Source: Desulfobulbaceae bacterium DB1
GTDB lineage: Bacteria; Desulfobacterota; Desulfobulbia; Desulfobulbales; SURF-16
DNA: 64,000 nucleotides
NCBI GenBank assembly: GCA_001914235.1
Contig: MQUF01000008.1
Coordinates: 141,223-205,222, forward strand
Direction: 5' to 3'
The position numbers were made by a program, and so were the translations under genes. Below the pieces are notes generated by a model that was not told the origin of the DNA, did no database searches, and saw only the letters and a list, made by a program, of their open reading frames with translations. Shown here piece after piece: positions 55,934-62,704 of the stretch. How positions within the stretch are numbered: the first letter of the stretch is position 1; each line of letters begins with the position of its first letter.

Positions 55934-56404
55934 CTACCGTCTTTTTCTGCCTGATCCGCCGATTAATTTTTCATTATGTTTCAGGCATTTATTGCTGAAA
56001 TCATCAAATTCGGCGCAATCCGTCAGGACAAACGAGCCCTGCTCCGGATGAAAAACGCAACGGGTCTGATAAAGGCAGACATTGTTAAACGAGTCCCAGT
56101 GACGGCATTCTTCAACGCATCGCAGGTTCTTGTAAACGAACGTCGTCTTCTCGAAAAGGCAGGTTTTCTTGAAATCGTCCCAGTACTGGCATTCCTTGAG
56201 CCGGATGAGGCCGGCATCCGTGCCGCTCGCCGGGGCGGCGTCATCCCGGCAGGTTACGGTCAAATCGCCTTCCCGAAAGGATTCGCCCGGCTGGAGTTGG
56301 ACTTCCTTCGCATTGCCGTCGGTTGCAGACAGAAACAAAAAGACGCTGATACAAAGCAGCATGGAGCGTCTCCCAACAAAGGCCATTTGATTCGTTACAT
56401 GCAT
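55934..56404 (-). CDS. Secreted Cys-rich protein with three WDxF repeats
   Basis: A 156-residue protein with a signal peptide (LLCISVFLFLSATDGNA) and three tandem repeats in the mature part: ECQYWDDFKKTCL, ECRHWDSFNNVCL and DCAEFDDFSNKCL. Each reads C-x3-D-x-F-x3-CL, suggesting one disulfide per repeat. I do not recognise the family. A plus-strand frame over the same DNA is rejected because only this strand shows a signal peptide and repeats. It is convergent with the PA2778-type gene. Confidence 0.65.
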   Translation of the reverse strand: MHVTNQMAFVGRRSMLLCISVFLFLSATDGNAKEVQLQPGESFREGDLTVTCRDDAAPASGTDAGLIRLKECQYWDDFKKTCLFEKTTFVYKNLRCVEECRHWDSFNNVCLYQTRCVFHPEQGSFVLTDCAEFDDFSNKCLKHNEKLIGGSGRKRR

Positions 56405-56594
56405 TCCTTCGCCTCAAAAAAGTATTCGAAAAAAAGAGTGGTTCTTGGACATGTTGAGAAAAAACAGCAAGTCAACCCGGCCCGTTACAACAGATTGGTA
56501 AATTTCACCGTTAATGAAACATTATACCCGCTTCATCCGTTTCCACAATAAAACGGCTAATCACCGCCCAAAAAAAATGATAACCGAGGAAAAC

Positions 56595-57233
56595 ATGACA
56601 ATGAGATATTTAAAAACAAAACAAAAAATTGCCACATTGCTGCTTGCGGTGTTCCTTCTTTCCCTTGCTCCCGCGGATGACGTTCTGGCCGATAAGAAGC
56701 GGGGACGGCACAAAGGGCCCCACTACCGCCATGGACAGGTTATCGGTAAACTGCCGCATGGCTATAAAACCATGCATGTGCATCAAAGCCCTTATTATAT
56801 TTACAACGGCGTTTTCTACCGTCCGGCCCGCACCGGCTACATGGTGGTTTCCGCGCCGGTGGGCGCCATCATCGCCAGCCTGCCGCTTGGACATTCACGG
56901 ATAAGCATCGGCGGAGCGCTTTACTTCACCTTCGGCGGCAACTATTACCGGCAGGCCCCCCAGGGATATGTCGTTGTTGATCCGCCCCCAGGCGCCTTTG
57001 TCGAGCCTGAACCGCAGGTCTACAGCAGTGTGCAGGTGGTTGTCAACACCTTAAATGTCCGCTCCGGCCCTGGCCTGGAGCATCCCGCCTTTTTCCAGCT
57101 CTACGGGGGGGCAATGCTGACGGTCTACGGCAGCGCGCCGGGATGGTATTATGTACAGTTGCCGAACGGCCAGTTCGGCTGGGTGATGGACCGGTTTACC
57201 AGAATGAGCGGCCCTCCCCCGGCCGACGGATGA
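56595..57233 (+). CDS. Exported SH3-domain protein (DUF6515-like)
   Basis: A 212-residue protein with a signal peptide (LLLAVFLLSLAPADDVLA), a Gly/Tyr-rich DUF6515-like region with YYIYNGVFYRPARTGYMVV and YYRQAPQGYVVVDPP, and a C-terminal bacterial SH3 domain (VNTLNVRSGPGLEHPAFFQL to GWVMDRF). SH3b domains bind peptidoglycan. ATG 56595 has GAGG 5 bases upstream. Confidence 0.75.
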   Translation: MTMRYLKTKQKIATLLLAVFLLSLAPADDVLADKKRGRHKGPHYRHGQVIGKLPHGYKTMHVHQSPYYIYNGVFYRPARTGYMVVSAPVGAIIASLPLGHSRISIGGALYFTFGGNYYRQAPQGYVVVDPPPGAFVEPEPQVYSSVQVVVNTLNVRSGPGLEHPAFFQLYGGAMLTVYGSAPGWYYVQLPNGQFGWVMDRFTRMSGPPPADG

Positions 57234-57399
57234 TCCGGCATTGCCCCGGCGCTTTTCCCTGGTGAATTGACGGCAATGTTTTTGCGTCGCCGTTCATTGG
57301 ATCAGTGCCGGTATTTTTCGGGATTTTGACTTTTTACGAAACCTTCAAAGGTATATTCAAGTTCAAAGTGCACCACCTGAGCTAAAAACAGGACATGAC

Positions 57400-57600
57400 A
57401 GTATTTCTGGGGAATTGAGCTTTGTCAGCTCACGAACCTTGGTGGGCAGAAGCGCCATTGCTTCCAATAACACATGCGCACCCTGCCGCGCAGGTCTTCG
57501 GCCAGCTTGATAAGGCGGTTTGAGATTTTTAAAAACGAGTCCCAACCGGTAGCCCGTTTTCGCAAAACGGCTTTTTCCGCAGACTCGTTAGCAGTCATCG
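57400..57600 (-). pseudogene. Group II intron maturase, frameshifted C-terminal remnant
   Basis: The minus strand encodes RGRVRMCYWKQWR in one frame and, just after, LPTKVRELTKLN in another. Together these match the C-terminal end of group II intron reverse transcriptases (RxRMCYWKQW...TKVRxLxKLG). The frame change and the lack of any reverse transcriptase domain mark it as a decayed fragment. Nothing of the intron RNA was recognised. Confidence 0.5.
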
Positions 57601-57614
57601 AAAAGGAGCCTGTG

Positions 57615-57959
57615 ATGAAGGCCAAAGAATACTGGCGGGATGTGGTCTCCAAGATCCTTGGATGGGGAACAGCTGTGTTGATTCTGATCGCAGGCTGGGG
57701 GGTAGACAAGGGTTCGGAATTCGAATTTTTTGGTGAAAATATCGCGGCGAAACAACGTGCCTGCCTGCTCCTTTTTTATTCGGTGGTTTTTGCAATTGGT
57801 ATCATTTCAGCAGTGGTCTGGATTTACAGAAGGCATTTAAATAAACCGACAGATCCGGAAGTTGATGCCACTGTTACGCCACAATTCTTTGGTGTTGCTT
57901 ATGTCTGCTTTATTGCAATCAGCCTAGTTGGTTTGGCTTTGATACTCGGATACTATTGA
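57615..57959 (+). CDS. Small membrane protein of unknown function
   Basis: A 114-residue protein with three predicted membrane segments: ILGWGTAVLILIAGWGV, LLLFYSVVFAIGIISAVVWI and GVAYVCFIAISLVGLALIL. ATG 57615 follows AAGGAG by 6 bases. I do not recognise the family. It lies between the maturase remnant and a stretch of non-coding debris. Confidence 0.6.
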   Translation: MKAKEYWRDVVSKILGWGTAVLILIAGWGVDKGSEFEFFGENIAAKQRACLLLFYSVVFAIGIISAVVWIYRRHLNKPTDPEVDATVTPQFFGVAYVCFIAISLVGLALILGYY

Positions 57960-58734
57960 TCGACAAATGAAACAGCTAACCCCCATCCCCGTGGCCGGGA
58001 ACAACGAAGCATGAAACTTTAAAAGAAATAGGCCATAGTTATCTTCTTAATTTTTCTCGACAAAAAAAGAAGGAGGATAACCATGGCCAGGAAAGGAAAA
58101 GATACCAAAGACGGCTGGGGTCACGGCTGGGGTCAAGTCTGCTCTTAGCTCATTGCCGAGACGGACGCCATGAACACGATGAGAAAATTAGGAGACCGCG
58201 TTTTTGTGGCGAAAAGGTTGGAAGTGGTACACTTTTACGTTACCAGTGACAGCAGAATCACCCCATGCCCGGCATTGTCCTTTTAGTAGCCCCGGAATTC
58301 CGCACCACGCTCCCCCGCCTTTCTCGGATTTGCAGATCTCGTCTCATGTTGCAATCAAAACAGCAGCCCTTGAAACAGGATGACAACGATATTGAATTAT
58401 CATTCATCGAAATAATCTATTATTTCAGTTGATTATAATTTGGAATATATGTTAGAAAAAAAAATATATGAATATCAACTGTTGCCACGCGGTGGTCGTA
58501 CCGGCGAGACTCATTGCGACCAATTTTCATGAATCTTAATTTTCACAAGGAGGTGGGCAGACAAAATCACCAAGCCGTCATAGTAAATTGACAAGTTGTA
58601 TCAAAGCCTTGAGTTCGAAAAGCGTTTTTGTTTCATCCACACAGCAAACTCTGTTTGTAATGACTGAAACCAGGTGAAAAAAAATTGAGTTGAGCAGTTG
58701 TTCACTTACAACACCCATCAAGGAAGAGAAATAA
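57960..58734. other. Gene-poor stretch with apparent mobile-element debris
   Basis: No convincing gene in 775 bases. There is one 21-codon frame with an excellent ribosome binding site (58083-58148, AAGGAGG then ATG). The segment GGGGTCAAGTCTGCTC and GTGGTACACTTTTACGTTACC resemble sequences found near transposase genes in proteobacteria, so this may be IS debris. The last 200 bases lead into the selenoprotein gene. Confidence 0.4.
58083..58148 (+). CDS. Possible 21-residue peptide with strong RBS
   Basis: ATG 58083 is preceded by AAGGAGG with a 6-base gap, among the better ribosome binding sites in the window. The product, MARKGKDTKDGWGHGWGQVC plus Ser, is basic at first and then Gly/Trp-rich. 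The frame stays open for 43 codons after the TAG. No family is recognised, and the ending overlaps repeat-like DNA, so it may be chance. Confidence 0.25.
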   Translation: MARKGKDTKDGWGHGWGQVCS

Positions 58735-59598
58735 ATGAAAAAAATATCACAAAAATTTTCAGCCGATGACGAAACGACAAGAAACAAACAAGAAACCATG
58801 CTTTCCCGACGCAGTTTCCTGAACACTGCCGGGGTGGCTACAGTCGGAAGTTTAGTAGTTGCCGCAGGCGGAAGTCTGCTTGCCGAACGGGAAGCAAAAG
58901 CGGCATCCGCGCCTGATGCGCCGCCCCTGCCCTGGAAATACACCAAACTCGATCCAATGGAGGCAGGGAAAAGAGGGTATAAGAATTATCTTGAAAAAGG
59001 CGGCTGAGGCGCAGGAGCATGGCTGGGGGTCCTCAGCCTTTTGAAAGAAAAAGTAGGTTATCCTTACACAACCCTTTCCGACGACATGTTTCACCACGCG
59101 GCCGGCGGCTATGCCGGTCAGGGAACGCTCTGCGGCTCACTGGGCGCTTGCTCGGCAATCATCAATCTGGTGGCCAAGGATGAAGACAAAACGCACAATG
59201 CCATGATCGCCGACCTGATTAACTGGTATGCGTCATTTAACCACCCCACCGATGAGTTCGACAGCGTTGTCAAATTCCCGAACCAGAAACGAGTGGTTCC
59301 AGGTTCACCCCTTTGTCATATTTCGGTATCCACCTGGACCCTGGCGAACGATACGGATATATCGAGTTATGAAAGAAAAGATCGGTGCGCCAAAGTGGCA
59401 GGAAAAGTCGCCATGCAAACTGTCATGATGTTAAATGATTATGCCGACGGGAAATTCAAGCCCGTGGCTCCACCTGTCTCCGAAGCGACGGCTTCTTGCC
59501 TCGAATGTCATGGTCCCGAGGGAGACAACAACCAGCAGGGGCAGATGAACTGCGGTTTGTGCCATACCCATAAGCCTGACCACGCTGATTCAAAGTAA
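58735..59598 (+). CDS. Split-Soret-type diheme cytochrome c, probable selenoprotein (in-frame UGA)
   Basis: The frame from ATG 58735 is interrupted only by TGA at 59005-59007 and continues in the same frame to 59598, giving 287 residues with Sec at position 91. A Tat signal is present (LSRRSFLNTAGVATVG, R25/R26). The UGA lies in GG-U-GAGAWLG, where split-Soret cytochromes have a cysteine at GGC. C133, C139, C194 and C218 may bind the [2Fe-2S] cluster of this family. Two heme motifs, CLECH (255-259) and CGLCH (273-277), are near the C-terminus. A SECIS-like hairpin starts at the UGA. AAGGA precedes the ATG by about 10 bases. Confidence 0.8.
59002..59038 (+). promoter_or_regulatory. Bacterial SECIS-like hairpin at the UGA
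   Basis: GGCTGAGG (59002-59009, containing the UGA) is perfectly complementary to CCTCAGCC (59031-59038). The 21-base loop between them is G-rich and can form a short inner stem AGC/GCT. The position immediately at and after the UGA is that of bacterial SECIS elements read by SelB. Confidence 0.65.
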
Positions 59599-59822
59599 CG
59601 GAAAAGAGCATCGTCTCTTGCTCCAACCATTGTATTTTCAGGTTACATGAGCAGGGATCAGAGCAGGATTTCTTGTCCTCACGGGTCAGAGACGAGAAAA
59701 CAGTTCTGTTCCCTGTATTTTTCCGTGAATCCCTGTGCGAATCGATAACAAAAAAAACAGCGAACAAGCCAGTTGAACCCCTCGGGGGGTTCCACGACCC
59801 GTTCCCCTTTTGCCAATCGTTT

Positions 59823-61022
59823 TCATCCCGTCTTGACGGGATTTTTGCGATATGTGCGGCTGGGTGCGCCGTCAACATGGATTCCTTCCAGATAGGAGAG
59901 TTTTCGCGGCAGCTGTTGCAGCGTGCCCCTGGCAATCAGGAATGTTGCTTTCCGCCCGACAGTAAGTGCTCCCAGCTTCCCCATGCCGAAGAATCCGGCA
60001 CCGTTTTCCGATGCGCAGCGGATGGTTTCCTCCAGTGAATAGCCCGCCTTGATGAACAATTTCATTTCCTCGACCATTGACTCGCCGTGGAGTATGCCCA
60101 CACTCCCGGCACCGGTTCCCACAGCCGTTGTCACGCCCAATTTTCGGGCAAAACTAAGTTGCGCGAGTTGTTCGGCAAGCATCTTTTTCCAAAAAGCCTC
60201 CGCGCCGGGGACCGGCTTTCCCGGCGCCACATAACGCTGGGAGAAACGGCAGCACACATCGCCGCCGCTGCCCGCACCATCCAAACCATTCTTGGCCCGC
60301 ACGAGGCTGGGAATCCACAACACATTCCTCTCCGCCATTTTCCGGAGATTGTCCTCGCCCATGGCGTATCCCTGTTCGACGGCATCGCACCCCGCCTCAA
60401 GCGCCTCCTCCACCTGGTGGGGACCATTGGCCACCACCACCGCCTTTTTCCCGCCTCTCTGTCGCAGGATGCGGCGCAGGTCGTCAGGGGAAAGCCTCGC
60501 CAATGGGGCGTCCTCGTCTTCGATATTGCCGGAATAACCGATCTTGAGAAAATCGCCGCCGACCGGGTTGCCGACCGTGCAATCCTGCCTGCTCCGGCAG
60601 AGTCGACCGGAGGAACGAAGGGTAATGATGCCGCCCTGCTCCATTTCCTCTCCGGAACGCGCCACCAGCCCGGTGATATCGTCGCTGTCGGCCACTCCCA
60701 GCACGCCGTGGGCATGGCAGTAGCCGATATGCTGCTTCACCATGGCGGCCTTTTTCTCAAGATCGGCCTCGTCAAAGGCCAATCGCACCCTCCGGTCCAC
60801 GGAGGGCGACCGCGACAGGGAGAGGCTACAGTCAACCAGCGCCGGCACAATGGTACAGTGGGAAAAGTCATCGATTGCCTGCCGCTCATGAGGGGAAAGA
60901 TCCGCGGCAGAGCCAATGGCGGTAATAATGGTGTCCGTAACTGCCAGAAAGACATTCCTGCGCACAGCGGCGCCGCTGCCGTCGATAAAATTTCCCGCCA
61001 CAATGAATCGTGTTCCGCCCAT
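59823..61022 (-). CDS. Amidohydrolase-family protein lacking several metal ligands
   Basis: A 399-residue protein with the amidohydrolase layout: a small beta domain, a TIM barrel and a C-terminal return with GKLGALTVGRKATFLIARG. The closest relatives are imidazolonepropionase/prolidase-like enzymes. Three metal-site motifs are altered: DxHxH is D64-C-S66-L-S68, the EHG motif is EQG, and the late GTD is GTG. The frame is otherwise clean. It could be a pseudo-enzyme or use an unusual site. It is convergent with the selenoprotein gene. Confidence 0.72.
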   Translation of the reverse strand: MGGTRFIVAGNFIDGSGAAVRRNVFLAVTDTIITAIGSAADLSPHERQAIDDFSHCTIVPALVDCSLSLSRSPSVDRRVRLAFDEADLEKKAAMVKQHIGYCHAHGVLGVADSDDITGLVARSGEEMEQGGIITLRSSGRLCRSRQDCTVGNPVGGDFLKIGYSGNIEDEDAPLARLSPDDLRRILRQRGGKKAVVVANGPHQVEEALEAGCDAVEQGYAMGEDNLRKMAERNVLWIPSLVRAKNGLDGAGSGGDVCCRFSQRYVAPGKPVPGAEAFWKKMLAEQLAQLSFARKLGVTTAVGTGAGSVGILHGESMVEEMKLFIKAGYSLEETIRCASENGAGFFGMGKLGALTVGRKATFLIARGTLQQLPRKLSYLEGIHVDGAPSRTYRKNPVKTG

Positions 61023-61195
61023 GACGTTTGGTTCCTTATTTGCTCAACTTGCTGAGTTATGGTAACATGTTGCAATTAAATTGATATCCTCGGGGTCCAC
61101 GCGCTTATTTCCAGGGAATTCAGAAGCCGGAATAAAACGTAATAAAATCAACCATTCTGAATTCCGCACTTCGGATTCCGGCCTGTTACCGGTTT

Positions 61196-61317
61196 TAGTG
61201 CCTGAAATGCATAAAAGTACTTAAAGTGCCTAAAGTGCCTCAAGTTAAAGGTGTTATCTGATCAGAAAGTACCGCCACTTCAAGTATTTCAGGCATTTTA
61301 AGTACTTTAGGCACTTA
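61196..61317. repeat. Palindromic array of degenerate 9-bp repeats
   Basis: The left part (61197-61253) consists of 9-mers such as AAGTACTTA, AAGTGCCTA and AAGTGCCTC. The right part (61273-61316) is the same family on the other strand (TTAAGTACTTTAGGCACTT). It fills most of the 375-base gap between the amidohydrolase and flavin reductase genes; nothing else is seen there. Confidence 0.6.
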
Positions 61318-61397
61318 TCTCGAACCGCAATTCCGGTTGTCTGAATTTACAAGGTTGATGAAATCGATGGTGACAACTGTCAAAACGGGGTGCCGAG

Positions 61398-61934
61398 ATG
61401 GCCAAAAGATCCTTTCCCCTGTCCAAGGTTTACGGCTTGCTTGAGCCCGGGCCGGTGGTCATGGTCACGACCGCCGATGATGTGCGTCCAAACATTATGA
61501 CCATGTCGTGGCATACCATGCTCGATTTTGAGCCGCCGCTGCTGGGCTTCGTCATCAGCAATCGCAATCATTCTTTCGGATTGTTGGCGGCAAGCAACGA
61601 ATGCGTCATTAATATTCCGACAGTGGATATCGCGGATAAAGTCGTGGGGTGCGGCAATACATCGGGAGTGAGCACAAACAAGTTTGAACGGTTCGGCCTG
61701 ACCCCGAAACCCGCGACGCATGTCAACGCCCCTCTGATCAAGGAATGTTTTGCAAATCTCGAATGCCGGGTGGTCGATACACGTATGGTTCCCTTTTATT
61801 GCCTGTTTATTGCCGAGGTCATCAAGGCATGGATCGACCCGGCGGTGAAAAACCCGCGGACGATTCATCATCTCGGCAAAGGCAACTTCATGGTCGCCGG
61901 TGAAAGGATCAAACTGAAGTCAAAAATGAAATAG
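61398..61934 (+). CDS. Flavin reductase-family protein (split barrel)
   Basis: A 178-residue FMN-binding split-barrel protein. The flavin site is NIMTMSWHTML with PPLLGFVISNRNHSF and CVINIPTVDIADKVVGCG. Relatives serve as flavin reductases or as domains with rubredoxin in anaerobes. It lies after the palindromic repeats and has no close neighbour on the same strand. Confidence 0.85.
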   Translation: MAKRSFPLSKVYGLLEPGPVVMVTTADDVRPNIMTMSWHTMLDFEPPLLGFVISNRNHSFGLLAASNECVINIPTVDIADKVVGCGNTSGVSTNKFERFGLTPKPATHVNAPLIKECFANLECRVVDTRMVPFYCLFIAEVIKAWIDPAVKNPRTIHHLGKGNFMVAGERIKLKSKMK

Positions 61935-62015
61935 CTCGGGGCAGGGTCGCTTTCTCCTCGGCCTTGCCGCAGGAAAACCCACTCGGCTCTCAATTGACGG
62001 CCATTGCCCGACGTT

Positions 62016-62204
62016 TCACTTTTCCTCGACAAAGCCTGTTCCGGAGCAGGCGGGACATTTGTTGTCAGGGGTGCACTGACAATCGTCCCAGTCGTCGCCG
62101 CTGCGTGTCCCCCGCCACTCCATATCGCATGTGCAGGTTCCTTTTATTATTTTTTCTCCGCTACAGAGAGGACAGATTTTTTTTGTTTCCTTTGTCATGA
62201 GCAT
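62016..62204 (-). CDS. Small zinc-ribbon-type protein
   Basis: A 62-residue protein with cysteine pairs CPLC, CTC, CQC and CPAC, the last two close to a Gly-rich GTGF, as in DnaJ-type zinc fingers (CxxCxGxG). AAAGGAG lies 5 bases before the ATG at 62204; the second in-frame ATG at 62198 is possible. Role unknown. Confidence 0.65.
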   Translation of the reverse strand: MLMTKETKKICPLCSGEKIIKGTCTCDMEWRGTRSGDDWDDCQCTPDNKCPACSGTGFVEEK

Positions 62205-62296
62205 ATCGTCTCCTTTAAATCAAGCAAGCCGCGGAATCCACCGCGGCCTGCTCCGGTTCAACAGCAAGATCTGCCTTGACCTGGCAAACCTAAAAA

Positions 62297-62599
62297 TTAT
62301 CCTCCGAAATCATAGTCAAACTTTTCACTTCTGCTTGATTCGGATCCGGCACCCATTGAAAATGAATGCCTGGAGTTTTCCTCTTGTCGAGGCATCTCGA
62401 CGGTGTGGCATTCATTTCTCAATCGGCTGATGCGATCATCCAGTTCCGTCATGATGATATGCAGATCCTGGATTTGCGACAACATTTTATATTTATCGAT
62501 GGATGGGACATGATCAATCGCGTCGGACAGCTGATGCAGCCTCTCGCTTAAAAATTTAAGCTCCATGGACGCGCTGTAACAATAATCTCTGCTTGCCAT
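62297..62599 (-). CDS. Small coiled-coil protein of unknown function
   Basis: A 100-residue soluble protein. Residues about 10-70 are helical with heptad-like Leu (ELKFLSERLHQLSDAIDHV, QIQDLHIIMTELDDRISRL), and the tail is Ser/Glu-rich. ATG 62599 has AAGGAGG 7 bases upstream. No family recognised. Confidence 0.6.
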   Translation of the reverse strand: MASRDYCYSASMELKFLSERLHQLSDAIDHVPSIDKYKMLSQIQDLHIIMTELDDRISRLRNECHTVEMPRQEENSRHSFSMGAGSESSRSEKFDYDFGG

Positions 62600-62704
62600 A
62601 ACAAACCTCCTTCCCGCCGGGGGAATGAAAATTCGGCACAAAACCGCGCATACGTATTCTTCGTGATTTTTTCGCAAAGGAAAAAGCAATTCCTTTTATC
62701 AATA

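Noticed and set aside
55976..56551. Plus-strand frame of 191 codons
   Set aside because: The opposite strand has a signal peptide and three cysteine repeats, so the minus-strand gene is taken as real.
58083..58278. Pyrrolysine read-through of the TAG at 58146
   Set aside because: The downstream 43 codons show no homology and lie in repeat-like DNA; no pyl genes are in the window.
58735..59598. Two separate genes or a pseudogene at the cytochrome
   Set aside because: The halves share one frame, the interruption is a single UGA at a conserved Cys position and a hairpin sits at it; selenoprotein decoding explains all of this better.
61196..61317. CRISPR array
   Set aside because: The repeats are only 9 bp, contiguous and palindromic, with no spacers and no cas genes.
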